DNA of 64,000 nucleotides from Sphingomonas ginsenosidivorax (GTDB lineage: Bacteria > Pseudomonadota > Alphaproteobacteria > Sphingomonadales > Sphingomonadaceae), in assembly GCF_007995065.1 (NCBI RefSeq), contig NZ_VOQR01000001.1, positions 3,848,501 to 3,912,500 of the forward strand. Direction: 5' to 3'. The position numbers were made by a program, and so were the translations under genes. The notes beneath the pieces were generated by a model. That model saw only the letters and a program-made list of their open reading frames with translations, did no database searches and had not been told where the DNA came from. This document shows, one piece after another, positions 33,619 to 43,130 of this stretch (position 1 is its first letter; each line of letters begins with the position of its first letter).

Positions 33619-36008
33619 GGCGCGCGCTGATCGGCCTGTTGCTCGTGACGACCGCGGCGTCGGCGCAAGAGACGGTGCGCGTCGACGCCGCCGCCTCGCC
33701 GCCAGCGCCGCGCAGCGGACAGCTGCACATGGGGACCGCCAAGGGGCCCGGCGGCACGATCGGGATCAATAGCCAGTATCTGACCCGTAACGGCCGCCCC
33801 TGGCTGCCGGTGATGGGCGAATTCCACTTCACGCGGACTCCCGCGGCGGAGTGGGAGGCCGAGATCCTCAAGATGAAGGCGGCGGGCGTCACCATCGTCT
33901 CGAGCTATGCGATCTGGAACCAGATCGAGCTCGCGCCGGGCAAACTCGACTGGACCGGCGACCGCGACCTGCGCCGCTTCGTCCAGCTCTGCGCCAAGCA
34001 CGGCATGCTCTTCTTCCTGCGCCCCGGGCCCTGGGCGCATGCCGAGGCGCGGTTCGGCGGCATCCCCGACTGGGTGGTGGCGCGCACGCGGCCGCGCAGC
34101 GACGACGCGGCGTACCTCGCTGAGGTGAACCGCTTCTGGGCCGGCATGTGCGCGCAGGTCCGCGGGCTGCTGTGGAAGGATGGCGGGCCGATCGTCGGGA
34201 TGCAGATCGAGAACGAATATAATCTCGACGGGCCGGGGCAGGGCCGCGGGCATATCGCCACGCTGAAGGCGCTTGCGCGGCGGATCGGCTACGACGTGCC
34301 GCTCTACACGGTGACCGGCTGGGACCACACCATCTATCCGCGCGGGCAGGTCGTGCCGGTGATGGGGGGGTATGTCGACGAACCCTGGTCGGCGAAGACT
34401 GGGCCGCTGGGACCCAAGGAAAACTACCTGTTCCGCTTCCGCAGCCGGGTGAGCGGCGATCTCGGCGCGCAGACCCGCGGCGCGAAGGTCGGCGACGCAG
34501 ATGCCGACACTGCGGACACGCCGTTCCTCGGCGCCGAATATGGCGCGGGGGTGCCGGTGATGTACCGGCGGCGGCCGTTGCTCGACCCGATCGACGTCTC
34601 CGCCGCGATCACCGCGCAGCTCGGGTCGGGCGTCAATCTGCTCGGCTATTACATGTTCCACGGCGGCGCCAACCCGCTGGTCGACGGCCGCGCGATCGAG
34701 GAGACGCAGGCGTCGGGCGGGTACAACGACGTGCCGCAGATCGGCTACGACTTCCAGGCGCCGCTCGGCCAATATGGCGAAGTCGGACCGGTCAGCGCCG
34801 CGCTGCGCCCGCTGCACTATTTCCTCGACGCCTATGGCGACCGGCTCGCGACGATGACCGCGCGCGAGCCGGCGGTGGTGCCGAGCGGCAATGCCGACCT
34901 CGCGACGCTGCGCTGGTCGGTGCGCTCGGACGGCGCGTCCGCGTTCCTGTTCGTCAACAACCATGTCCGGCAGTCCGCGATGCCCGCACGCCGCGACGTG
35001 CGGTTCGAGGTGGCGCTGAAGGACGGCGTGGTACGGTTGCCGCCGGTCGACATCGCCGCGGATGCGAGCTTCGTCTGGCCGATCAACCTCGACCTCGACG
35101 GCGTCCGGCTGGCCTGGGCGACCGCGCAGCCGGTGACGCGGCTGACCGACGCGGCGGGGCCGATCCATGTGCTGGCTGCGACCGGGCCTGGGGTCGTGGG
35201 GCTCGCCTTTGCACCCGGCACGACGCTGTCCGTGCCGTCGCGGCGCGATGCAGCGGGGCAGGTGCTGGCGAGCGTGACGCCGTCGGCGACGCGAACGATC
35301 ACCGCGACCGCGCGCGACGGACGCCGGGTGCGCCTGATCGTGCTCGACCAGGCCTCGGCGAAGCGCGCCTGGGTCGGGGACGTGTTCGGCCAGCGGCGGC
35401 TGGTGCTCACCGATGCGGATCTGTTCGTCGACGGCGGCCGCCTCGTGCTGCGCCAGCGCGGCGAGACGCGGTTCGCCTTCTCGATGCTGCCGCAGGCGGC
35501 CCTGTCCGTGCCGCAGACGCGCGCCGGCGAGTATGCCGCGACGGTCGGCACGGACCGCGCCCGCGATATCGCGCTCTCGCCGCTGCGCCCGGCCGGCGAG
35601 GCGCCGCCGGTCCAGGTCGGCGGTCCGGCCAAGGCGGCGATGCAGCCGCTGCCCGAGGCGCATCGTGCCGCCGCGGCCTGGTCGTTCACGATACCGCGCA
35701 GCGCGCTGCCCGCCGGCGGCGATGCGTTTCTCGAGATCGACTACCGCGGTGACATCGCGCGGCTGTTTGATGGCGACACGATGCTCGACGATGCGTTCTG
35801 GGACGGGCGGGTCTGGCGGATCGGGTTGCGCCGTTTCGCGGAGCGGCTGGGCAAGCCCTGGACGCTCACGGTCCTGCCGCTGCGTGCGGATGCGCCGATC
35901 TATCTGGACGCGAAGGCGCGGAAGATGTTGCCGGGGACGGCGCAGGTCGCCGAGATCCGCGGGGCCCGGCTAGTGCCGGAGCGCGAGCTTGTTGTGACCG
36001 CGCGCTAG
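33615..36008 (+). CDS. GH35 beta-galactosidase, exported
   Basis: 797 residues from the ATG at 33615, overlapping the previous stop. Signal peptide RRALIGLLLVTTAASAQ. GH35 barrel: FHFTRTPAAEWEAEI, YAIWNQIE, acid/base Glu201 in QIENEYN, nucleophile Glu308 in FLGAEYGAG, and MFHGGANPL. A long C-terminal beta-rich part follows. It should release galactose from galactan side chains or their oligosaccharides in the periplasm. A second, longer GH35 is at 57447-60452, so the two probably differ in linkage or chain length. Confidence 0.9.
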   Translation: MRRALIGLLLVTTAASAQETVRVDAAASPPAPRSGQLHMGTAKGPGGTIGINSQYLTRNGRPWLPVMGEFHFTRTPAAEWEAEILKMKAAGVTIVSSYAIWNQIELAPGKLDWTGDRDLRRFVQLCAKHGMLFFLRPGPWAHAEARFGGIPDWVVARTRPRSDDAAYLAEVNRFWAGMCAQVRGLLWKDGGPIVGMQIENEYNLDGPGQGRGHIATLKALARRIGYDVPLYTVTGWDHTIYPRGQVVPVMGGYVDEPWSAKTGPLGPKENYLFRFRSRVSGDLGAQTRGAKVGDADADTADTPFLGAEYGAGVPVMYRRRPLLDPIDVSAAITAQLGSGVNLLGYYMFHGGANPLVDGRAIEETQASGGYNDVPQIGYDFQAPLGQYGEVGPVSAALRPLHYFLDAYGDRLATMTAREPAVVPSGNADLATLRWSVRSDGASAFLFVNNHVRQSAMPARRDVRFEVALKDGVVRLPPVDIAADASFVWPINLDLDGVRLAWATAQPVTRLTDAAGPIHVLAATGPGVVGLAFAPGTTLSVPSRRDAAGQVLASVTPSATRTITATARDGRRVRLIVLDQASAKRAWVGDVFGQRRLVLTDADLFVDGGRLVLRQRGETRFAFSMLPQAALSVPQTRAGEYAATVGTDRARDIALSPLRPAGEAPPVQVGGPAKAAMQPLPEAHRAAAAWSFTIPRSALPAGGDAFLEIDYRGDIARLFDGDTMLDDAFWDGRVWRIGLRRFAERLGKPWTLTVLPLRADAPIYLDAKARKMLPGTAQVAEIRGARLVPERELVVTAR

Positions 36009-36011
36009 CTG

Positions 36012-36039
36012 CCGTCCCCCCGCTTTCGCGGGGGGACGG
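36012..36039. terminator. Strong hairpin between convergent GH35 and TonB receptor genes
   Basis: A perfect 12-bp stem (CCGTCCCCCCGC / GCGGGGGGACGG) with TTTC loop. No T-run on either side, so it may be a transcript-end stabiliser or a factor-assisted terminator serving both strands. Confidence 0.5.
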
Positions 36040-36062
36040 TGAAGGGTCGCGGCGATCTCCGA

Positions 36063-39000
36063 TCAGAACTGCAGGTTCGCACCGATCGTGAAGGTGCGCC
36101 CGATGCGCGTCTGGAACAGCGTGTCCTGACGCTTGCTGTCGGTATAGATGCGGTTCTGTTCGTCGGTCAGGTTGGTGCCTTCGACCAGCAGCTTGATGTT
36201 GTCGGTGAGGGCGTAGGAGGCCGAGGCATCGACGTACATCGTCTTGTCGTTGACCTGGAGGTCGCTGCCCGGTGATGCGGGGACGCCGCGCAGGAACGGG
36301 TCGCGATAGTTGACGGTACCGCGCAGGCTGAACTTCTTGTCCTCGTAGTACGCGGTGCCCGACGCGGTGTTCTTCGACAGGCCGAGCAGATCCGCCTGCG
36401 TCGTCGCGGTTACGGCGCCGTTCGCCGTCGCGGTGATGTAGGTGATGTTCGACGTGACGTGCGTGTAGTTCGCCAGCACGCCGAAGTTCCTGAGGAACGG
36501 CGACGACAGGAAGGTGAACGGGATCTGCGCGTTGACCTCGACGCCGTTCAGCTTGCCGCCCGGCGTGTTGGCGGGCTGCGAGATCACGAACAGCTCGGTC
36601 GCTGCGGTGTTGGATCCGGCGAGCAGCGCCTCGGGCAGACCCAGCGTGTTGAACGCGACGGTCTGCGGGACGTTCTGGACGAAGGTGTCGACGTTCTTGT
36701 GGAAGTACGCGACCGACAGCAGCGAACCGGGGGCAAAATACCATTCGGCAGCGGCGTCGAAGGTCTTGGCGCTGATCGGCTTCAGGTTCGGGTTCTGCAG
36801 GCTGCCCGACCGCGTGACCGGGTTGATCGTCACCGACGGGGTGAGCGAAGCGAGCTCGGGCCGTGCGATCACCTTCGATGCGGAGAAGCGCAGCAACAGG
36901 CTCTTGACCGGCTCGATGACCAGATTGCCCGAGGGCAGCCAGTTGTCATACGAGCGGTTGGCGGAATTGAACTGGCCGGTGACGCCGGTCGGTGAGGTCG
37001 CGAGCGGCGACGGGATGATCGCGCTCGATGCCTGGTCGGTGTGGACGTAGCGAACGCCGAAGTCGCCGCGGATGCCGACCGGCAGGCGATCCTCGAGATC
37101 GAACGTGCCCATCAGGTACCCGCTCTTCTCCTCCTCGAGCACGCGCGACAGGCCGGTGCCGCACGAGATGCCGCAGGTCCGCGCGGTGTCGAGCCCCAGC
37201 GTCGAGATCATCTTGGTCGGATCGAGCGACGCCCAGCTCGCAGGCGCGCTGTGGCCCCACAGGTCGTTCACGCCTTCGATCTGCATCGACAGGCTGGCCA
37301 GCGTGACGCCGGCCGGCAGCGACTTGGTGGTGATGTCCGAGGTGAAATAGCCGGTGCCGAGCGTGGTGAAGTTGGCGCGGCGATATTGCGCGCCCGTCTT
37401 CACCGTGAAGAAATCGGCGACCTTCCAGTCGAGGTTGGTCTCGCCGGTCAGCCCGGTGGTCTGGTTGTAGCGCGGCGCGCCCTGGAAGCTGAAGCCGCCG
37501 AGCACGGTACCGTCGGCAAGACCCGGCGCATAGTTGAAGTTGGCGGGGTTCGCGACGTCGAAGCCGAAGCCCAGGTCGGGCGTGGTGTTGCCGTTGTACG
37601 CGAAGGTGAACGGCTTATCGATCGCGTCCATGAAATACTGGAAGCGCTGCTTGGTCTGCAGCCGCGACTTGTTCATGCCGAACAGCGTCGTGACCGTCAG
37701 CGCATCCGAGAAGTCGTGCTTGAAGTTGATGTTCGCCTGCTTGAACGTCGACACGAAGTTGTCGCGCAAGCCCTCGGAGCGGATGTCGACGCCGTCATAG
37801 CTGGCGCTCTGCACCGAGCCGAGCGGGCTGAGCGTGATGTCCTTGATCGACGTGTTCGGCATGCCGTTGTTCGACCCCGAACGACCGAACGAGATCGCCT
37901 CGATGTAATTGTCGTTCCGCACGACGTGGAACCGCGAATAGAGCAGGTCGACCGAGATGTCGGTCTTCTCGTCGGGCTGGAACTGCAGCGTCGCGGTGCC
38001 GCCGATGCGCTGCTGCTTCTGCTCCGAGTTCAGATAGCGCGGGATGCGCGGGAAGAACGCGCCGCTGCCGGGCGTGTTGGGAAGGTCGGGACGACGTGCG
38101 GCCTGCACGGCGTTGTAGGCCGCGATCGACCCGGTGCGCGGGTTGCCCGGATAGCATTGCGTCGCGGTTGCACCCTTCGATCCGACCGCAGGCACCGACG
38201 GCGTCACGCCGATCGGCGAGCAGAAGCCGCCATTGGTGTTGGCGGACAGGATGTCGACCGCCGAATAGCCGACCTCGCGGATGTTGCGCTCCTGATAGGC
38301 GAGCGAACCGAGGATGCCCCAGCGACCGTCGCCGAACTTCTTCGCGATGAGCAGCGAACCGCGCGGGTTCACGTCCTTCGACACCTCGTTCCAAAGGCCC
38401 TTCACGGTCGCGCTGATCACGAAGTCCTTCGACTGGCCGAGCGGCTTGGGCGCGGTCAGGTCGACGGTGGCGCCGAGCGACCCTTCCTCGACATCCGCCG
38501 ACGGCGTCTTGCGCACCGCGAGGGCGTTGAAGATCTCGGTCGGGAAGACGTTGAAGTCGAAGCTGCGGCCGCTGTTCTGCGCACCGTAGATGTCGGAGGC
38601 GCCAGTCTGTGCGGTACCCTCCATGCCGTTGATGCGGACGCGGGTGAAGCCGGCGCCGAGGCCGCGAACCGAGATGTTCTTGCCTTCGCCGCCGTCGCCG
38701 CGTGCGAGCGCGACGCCCGGGATGCGCTGCATCGATTCGGCAAGGTTGCTGTCGGGGAACTTGCCGATGTCCTCGGCGACGATGCTGTCGATCGCCGCGG
38801 TCTCGCGCCGCTTGGCGTTCAGCGCGCTGTCGAGCGAGGCGCGGAAGCCGGTGACGACGATGTCGGCCTCACCTTCGGGGCCGGCAACAGGCGTGGCGTC
38901 AGGCGCAGCGGCAGGTACGGCGTCGGTCTGCGGATCGGCCGGCTGCGGTGCTGCAGGCTGGGTCGGGGCGGGCTGGGTTGCGGCAGGCTGGGTCGGGGCG

Positions 39001-39110
39001 GGGGGGATCGGTGCGGTCTGCGCCAACGCCTGGGGCCCGCATGCGGTCAGCGCCAGCGCGGCAAGGGACGTGCTGCTGCGGATCGAAGCCCGGATATGCG
39101 TATGGTTCAT
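36063..39110 (-). CDS. TonB-dependent receptor, second (galactan / arabinogalactan uptake, inferred)
   Basis: 1015 residues. Signal peptide ends ALAQ; then a Pro/Ala/Gln/Thr-rich repeat linker (about 33-60) and TonB box DIVVTG (83-88). Plug: SIVAEDIGKFPDSNLAESM, ISVRGLGAGFTRVRING. C terminus ends in F (TIGANLQF). It differs in sequence from the receptor at 13394. Its upstream region carries TTATCTGATAA, related to the operator of the galactose/arabinose block, so galactose-containing oligosaccharides are the likely cargo. Convergent with GH35. No SusD-like gene is nearby. Confidence 0.85.
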   Translation of the reverse strand: MNHTHIRASIRSSTSLAALALTACGPQALAQTAPIPPAPTQPAATQPAPTQPAAPQPADPQTDAVPAAAPDATPVAGPEGEADIVVTGFRASLDSALNAKRRETAAIDSIVAEDIGKFPDSNLAESMQRIPGVALARGDGGEGKNISVRGLGAGFTRVRINGMEGTAQTGASDIYGAQNSGRSFDFNVFPTEIFNALAVRKTPSADVEEGSLGATVDLTAPKPLGQSKDFVISATVKGLWNEVSKDVNPRGSLLIAKKFGDGRWGILGSLAYQERNIREVGYSAVDILSANTNGGFCSPIGVTPSVPAVGSKGATATQCYPGNPRTGSIAAYNAVQAARRPDLPNTPGSGAFFPRIPRYLNSEQKQQRIGGTATLQFQPDEKTDISVDLLYSRFHVVRNDNYIEAISFGRSGSNNGMPNTSIKDITLSPLGSVQSASYDGVDIRSEGLRDNFVSTFKQANINFKHDFSDALTVTTLFGMNKSRLQTKQRFQYFMDAIDKPFTFAYNGNTTPDLGFGFDVANPANFNYAPGLADGTVLGGFSFQGAPRYNQTTGLTGETNLDWKVADFFTVKTGAQYRRANFTTLGTGYFTSDITTKSLPAGVTLASLSMQIEGVNDLWGHSAPASWASLDPTKMISTLGLDTARTCGISCGTGLSRVLEEEKSGYLMGTFDLEDRLPVGIRGDFGVRYVHTDQASSAIIPSPLATSPTGVTGQFNSANRSYDNWLPSGNLVIEPVKSLLLRFSASKVIARPELASLTPSVTINPVTRSGSLQNPNLKPISAKTFDAAAEWYFAPGSLLSVAYFHKNVDTFVQNVPQTVAFNTLGLPEALLAGSNTAATELFVISQPANTPGGKLNGVEVNAQIPFTFLSSPFLRNFGVLANYTHVTSNITYITATANGAVTATTQADLLGLSKNTASGTAYYEDKKFSLRGTVNYRDPFLRGVPASPGSDLQVNDKTMYVDASASYALTDNIKLLVEGTNLTDEQNRIYTDSKRQDTLFQTRIGRTFTIGANLQF

Positions 39111-39180
39111 GCAGGAAACCTCACCTTGGAAAAAACACCGATCGTCCCGCCGGTTTCAATATGTAGGATGGAGTTCCGTT

Positions 39181-39191
39181 TTATCTGATAA
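39181..39191. promoter_or_regulatory. TTATCTGATAA palindrome before second TonB receptor
   Basis: A perfect 11-bp palindrome (TTATC-T-GATAA), 71 bases before the receptor start. It follows the same pattern as TGTCTGACTAA (T-[GT]-[TA]-[CT]... around a TCTGA core) at 25702 and 28120. The gap 39111-39253 holds nothing else recognised. Confidence 0.4.
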
Positions 39192-39253
39192 TTGATCGAA
39201 ATTGCAAGTGAATTGGCGTCAGTCAGGTTTTGGGGTGCGGCCGCCGCCCGACG

Positions 39254-39862
39254 TCAAGCCGTCAGGATGACGTGCAGGAAGCGCGGACCGTGCGCCCCGC
39301 GGACATAGGTGCCCTCGATGTCGGTGGTGCCCGAAACGCCCGTGACCCAGTAATGCGCGCGCGGTTGGGACCCGCCGAGCATTGCGTCCTCGAGCTGCGC
39401 GACGATCCGCGGCACGACGACGATGTGGTGCAGCGCGAGGAAGTTGGGGAGCATCGGTGCGGTCGGGCTGGTCTCGAACACCAGCGATCCGGTCTCGGCG
39501 ACGCCGCAGCGTGCGAAGGCGAGGACTGCGTTCTCGTCGGGTGCGACGCGGTCATGGAGCGTCAGCCCCGCCCAGTCTTGCGCCGCCAGCCGCGGGTCGG
39601 GCGGCACGCACAGCACCGGCGGCAGGCCCTGCGCGGCGAGATAGGCGGCGACCGCACGCGGCAGCTGGTCGAGCGATCCGATCCGCTCGACTGTCGCGGC
39701 GATGCTCGGCAGCGTCAGCATCTCGAGGAAGCTCTCGTCCAGTGCGGCCGGATCGACGCGCGGGCGTTCGGGCGCGATCAGCAGCGCGGTGGCCTCGGCG
39801 TCGATCGCCGCGGTCGTGGCGGTGCCGCCCAGCCGCGAGAGGATGGCGTCGCGCGGGGTCAT
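39254..39862 (-). CDS. lutC: Lactate utilisation protein C (LUD domain)
   Basis: 202 residues from the ATG at 39862, overlapping the LutB stop. LUD-fold segments: AETGSLVFETSPTAPMLPNFLALHHIVVV and HYWVTGVSGTTDIEGTYVRGAHGP, as in LutC/YkgG. With LutA and LutB it forms the L-lactate-oxidising complex that passes electrons onward without a flavin LldD. Last gene of the operon esterase-lutA-lutB-lutC. Confidence 0.9.
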   Translation of the reverse strand: MTPRDAILSRLGGTATTAAIDAEATALLIAPERPRVDPAALDESFLEMLTLPSIAATVERIGSLDQLPRAVAAYLAAQGLPPVLCVPPDPRLAAQDWAGLTLHDRVAPDENAVLAFARCGVAETGSLVFETSPTAPMLPNFLALHHIVVVPRIVAQLEDAMLGGSQPRAHYWVTGVSGTTDIEGTYVRGAHGPRFLHVILTA

Positions 39863-41253
39863 GACCGGCGTCCCTTCTTGTACTGCGCCATGAAGCTCTG
39901 CGCTGCGGGTTTGGGCATGTCGCGATGCTCGGTCCAGGCACCGGCGAGCGGCAGTTTCGACAGCCAGCCGCCGCGTCCCATCAGCCGCATCGCGCGTAGT
40001 GTCGACGCGGTCGCGGCACGGTAGAGCGCCGGCCGCCGTGCGAACCACGCCCAGGTGCCGAGCCCGGCGCGCAGGCTGGTGGGTTCCAGCCCCTCGCGCC
40101 AGCTCTTTTCGCGCCAGCCACGCAACAGCGTCGGCAGCGGGATGCGCACCGGGCACACCTCCTGGCATTTGCCGTTGAGCGTGCACGCATTGGGCAGGTC
40201 GCGGTTCTTGGCGAGCCCGTCGAAGGCGGGGGTGAGCACCGCGCCCATCGGCCCGGGATAGGTCGCGCCATACGCATGGCCGCCGATCTGCCGGAACACG
40301 ACGCAGTGGTTCATGCACGCGCCGCAGCGGATGCAGCGCAGCATCTTGGCAAGCCCCGTCTCGCGCATCATCGTGCGGCCATTGTCGACCAGCACGATGT
40401 GCATCTCCTCCGGCCCGTCGCGGTCGCCCGGCCGCCGCGGGCCGGTGTAGAAGGTCGTGTACTGGCTGAGCGCCGCGCCGGTCGCCGAGCGCGACAGCAT
40501 CCGCAGCATATGCACCGCATGCCCCATCGACGGCACGATCTTCTCGATCCCGGCAGTGACGATATGAACGCGCGGCGGGACCAGCGAGAGCTCGGCATTG
40601 CCTTCGTTGGTGACGGTGCAGACCGCGCCGCTGTCCGCGACGAGGAAGTTCGCGCCGGAAATGCCGACATCGGCGGCGAGCATGCCTTCGCGCAGGTGGC
40701 GGCGCGCGCTTTCGGCCATTGCCGCGATCGTCTCTTCCTGGTGCGGATCGCGGTGCTTGGCCTTGAACAGCACCGACACCTGCTCGCGCGTCTTGTGCAT
40801 TGCCGGCCAGATGATGTGCGAGGGGCGTTCGTCGGCCAGCTGGATGATATGTTCGGCGAGATCGGTCTCGATCCGCGTGATCCCCGCCGCTTCGAGCGCG
40901 TGCGGCAGGCCGATCTCCTCGCCCAGCATTGACTTGGACCTGGCGACGCTCCTGGCGTTCGCGGCCTTGCAGATGCCGATAACGATCTCGCAGGCCTCGT
41001 CCGCGGTGCGCGCCCAGTGGACCTTCGCCCCCGCCGCGACCGCATTCGCCTCGAAGCGTTCGAGGTACAGGCCGAGATTGGCGATCACATGGTCCTTGAT
41101 CGCCGCGGCGCGGTCGCGGGCGCGTTCGAAGTCGGGGAACGCCTCGACAGCGATCGTCCGCTTGGCCTCGGCTGTGCCCGCGGTACGCTCGACCGCGATC
41201 TTCAGGTTGCGGTCGGCGAGTGCGGTGTCGACGCGGTCGGTGAAGGCGCTCAT
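39859..41253 (-). CDS. lutB: Lactate utilisation iron-sulfur protein B
   Basis: 464 residues from the ATG at 41253. The N-terminal LUD domain (ISGANFLVADSGAVCTVTNEGNAE) is followed by two ferredoxin-like cysteine clusters: Cys307, 310, 313, 317 (CIRCGACMNHC) and Cys357, 363, 367 (CTLNGKCQEVCPV). The C-terminal domain is the usual LutB tail. It overlaps both LutA and LutC genes by 4 bases. In this locus it can oxidise the L-lactate released by the rhamnose pathway. Confidence 0.92.
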   Translation of the reverse strand: MSAFTDRVDTALADRNLKIAVERTAGTAEAKRTIAVEAFPDFERARDRAAAIKDHVIANLGLYLERFEANAVAAGAKVHWARTADEACEIVIGICKAANARSVARSKSMLGEEIGLPHALEAAGITRIETDLAEHIIQLADERPSHIIWPAMHKTREQVSVLFKAKHRDPHQEETIAAMAESARRHLREGMLAADVGISGANFLVADSGAVCTVTNEGNAELSLVPPRVHIVTAGIEKIVPSMGHAVHMLRMLSRSATGAALSQYTTFYTGPRRPGDRDGPEEMHIVLVDNGRTMMRETGLAKMLRCIRCGACMNHCVVFRQIGGHAYGATYPGPMGAVLTPAFDGLAKNRDLPNACTLNGKCQEVCPVRIPLPTLLRGWREKSWREGLEPTSLRAGLGTWAWFARRPALYRAATASTLRAMRLMGRGGWLSKLPLAGAWTEHRDMPKPAAQSFMAQYKKGRRS

Positions 41254-42014
41254 GCCTCTTCGCCGATCGCGGGGCCGTCGCCCATGCCGGCGAGCAGTTC
41301 GACCGCGTGGAACGCGCGGACCTTCGATCCCTCGCGGTTGAGCTTGCCCGCCATGTTCATAAGGCAGCCGAGATCGCCGGCGAGCAGCAGGTCGGCGCCG
41401 GTCGCGTCGATTGCGGTCGCCTTCTCGGCGACGATCGCGTTCGAGATCGCGGGATATTTGACGCAGAAGGTGCCGCCGAACCCGCAACACGTCTCCGCCC
41501 CCGCCAGCGGGGCGAGGCTCAGCCCCTCGACCGCGGCGAGCAGCCGGCGCGGCTGGCGCTTGATGCCCAGTTCGCGCAGGCCCGAGCAGCTGTCGTGATA
41601 GGTCCCGGTCGCATCCAGCGCGACGCCCTCGGGTTTCCAGCCGCGGACCTCGTCGAGATAAGCGAGGATCTCGAACGTCCGCGCCGCCAGCGCGATCGCG
41701 CGCGGGCCCCATTCGGCGTCGTGTTCGAGGATCTCGGGATAATGCACGCGCACCGTCGCCGCGCAGGATCCCGACGGGATGACGACATGGTCAAAGGGTT
41801 CGAGCATCGCGATCGCGCGCTTTGCGAGGTCAGCGGCAGTGTCGCGGTCCCCTGAATTGAGCGCGGGCTGGCCGCAACAGGTCTGCGCGTCGGGCACCAC
41901 GACCTCGCACCCGGCCGCCTCGAGCGCGCGGATCGCCGCGAAGCCGATCTGAGGCCGGATCATGTCGACCAGGCAGGTGACGAACAGGGCCACTCGGGGA
42001 GGGGTAGGGGTCAT
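41250..42014 (-). CDS. lutA: Lactate utilisation protein A (CCG-domain iron-sulfur protein)
   Basis: 254 residues from the ATG at 42014. Two cysteine-rich CCG motifs, TCCGQPALNSGD (CC at 46-47) and TCCGFGGTFCVKYP (CC at 176-177), as in LutA/YkgE and the C-terminal part of heterodisulfide reductase B. The start overlaps the upstream esterase stop (ATGA), so lactate oxidation is transcribed with a pectin-esterase-like gene. Confidence 0.92.
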   Translation of the reverse strand: MTPTPPRVALFVTCLVDMIRPQIGFAAIRALEAAGCEVVVPDAQTCCGQPALNSGDRDTAADLAKRAIAMLEPFDHVVIPSGSCAATVRVHYPEILEHDAEWGPRAIALAARTFEILAYLDEVRGWKPEGVALDATGTYHDSCSGLRELGIKRQPRRLLAAVEGLSLAPLAGAETCCGFGGTFCVKYPAISNAIVAEKATAIDATGADLLLAGDLGCLMNMAGKLNREGSKVRAFHAVELLAGMGDGPAIGEEA

Positions 42015-42979
42015 ACGCCGTGCCTGTGCAGGAAGGTGAAGTAGGCGTCGGACCAGCCGCTCGCCGCCGGCGTCTTTGCACCGATCCCGAAGCCGTGTCC
42101 GCCCGCCTCGTACAATTGGCATTCGACCGCGCCGCCCTGCGCACGGAGCGCGGCCGCCATCAGCAGGCTGTTCTGGTAGGGCACGGTCCTGTCGTCGAAC
42201 GCGTGGGCGAGAAAGACCGGCGGCGGTACGGGCATCACGCCGTCTTCCATCGAATAGGCGGCGACGCGGTCGGCCGCGGGGGTGGCGCCGAGCAACTGCT
42301 CGCGCGATCCCGCATGCGCGAACGGATCGCGCAGCGTGACCACGGGATACATCAGCGCAGCAGCCGCCACGCCCAGTGGCTGGCGGTCGACCGCATCGAT
42401 CGGGGCGTAGGTCTTGCGCGGGGCCCGGGTCGAGAGCCAGGCGGCAAGGTGGCCGCCCGCGGAGAAGCCGATCACGCCGACCCGAGCCGGATCGAACTTC
42501 TCGCGCGCCGCCAGGCTGCGCGCGAGGCGGAGCCCGCGCTGCGCGTCCTGCAGCGGCGTATCGGCGCCGGCCGTCCAGCCATCCGCGGGCATGCGGTAGC
42601 TGAGCACGAAACACGTATAGCCCGCCGCGGCGAAGCGGCGCGCGATCACATAGCCTTCGAGACCCGTCGACACGCGGCGATACCCGCCGCCCGGGATCAG
42701 CAGCAGCGCGGCGCCGTTGGGGCGCGCCGCGCGGACAATCGTCAGCGTCGGCGTGACGACATGATCCTGGTACAGCGTATCGGTGCCGAGTTCGGGGTAG
42801 CGCAGCGCCGACACTTCGGTGACGCGAACGCCCGCGCCGCCGGGGGGGGTCGCGGGCCAGAGCGGCATCCGTTCGAAACCGGCGGGCAGCGGGATCGCTG
42901 CCTGCGCGAAACCCGGGAGCGCCGATACCGCACCAAGCGCGGCGGCGCTCGCAAGGACGCTCCTCCGATCCACGTTCAT
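42011..42979 (-). CDS. Alpha/beta-hydrolase esterase, Tat- or Sec-exported
   Basis: 322 residues from the ATG at 42979 (GAGGAAAAG upstream). Signal: DRRSVLASAAALGAVSALPGFAQA. Motifs LLIPGGGYRRV, nucleophile elbow GFSAGGHLAAWL, catalytic Asp in AHAFDDRTVPY and His in EAGGHGFGIG. Similar in layout to the esterase at 18912 and probably a paralogue. First gene of the operon with lutABC and divergent from L-rhamnonate dehydratase. The ester it cleaves is unknown; acetylated or feruloylated pectin fragments are plausible. Confidence 0.75.
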   Translation of the reverse strand: MNVDRRSVLASAAALGAVSALPGFAQAAIPLPAGFERMPLWPATPPGGAGVRVTEVSALRYPELGTDTLYQDHVVTPTLTIVRAARPNGAALLLIPGGGYRRVSTGLEGYVIARRFAAAGYTCFVLSYRMPADGWTAGADTPLQDAQRGLRLARSLAAREKFDPARVGVIGFSAGGHLAAWLSTRAPRKTYAPIDAVDRQPLGVAAAALMYPVVTLRDPFAHAGSREQLLGATPAADRVAAYSMEDGVMPVPPPVFLAHAFDDRTVPYQNSLLMAAALRAQGGAVECQLYEAGGHGFGIGAKTPAASGWSDAYFTFLHRHGV

Positions 42980-43043
42980 CCGCTTTTCCTCTGCCCGGCC
43001 GAGTCTGCGTTTGACGCGGCCATTCTCATCAAGTAACGATCTA

Positions 43044-43059
43044 TCCCATAAAGTGGAAT
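43044..43059 (+). promoter_or_regulatory. Rhamnose-type motif, full match
   Basis: TCCCATAAAGTGGAAT fits WCCCANNNNGYGGWAT at all 12 fixed positions. It sits in the 151-base divergent region between the esterase-lutABC operon (65 bases from its start) and the rhamnonate dehydratase operon (72 bases from its start). Confidence 0.55.
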
Positions 43060-43130
43060 AAAGTAAACAGCGCCGACACCGCCTGCATCCCGTTCGAGGA
43101 GGTGGCGGGAAGGGGAATGAGGAGCTTAGA

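Noticed and set aside
13394..39110. SusC/SusD-type pair with the TonB receptors
   Set aside because: No SusD-like lipoprotein gene stands next to either receptor; both fit the sphingomonad TonB receptor type.
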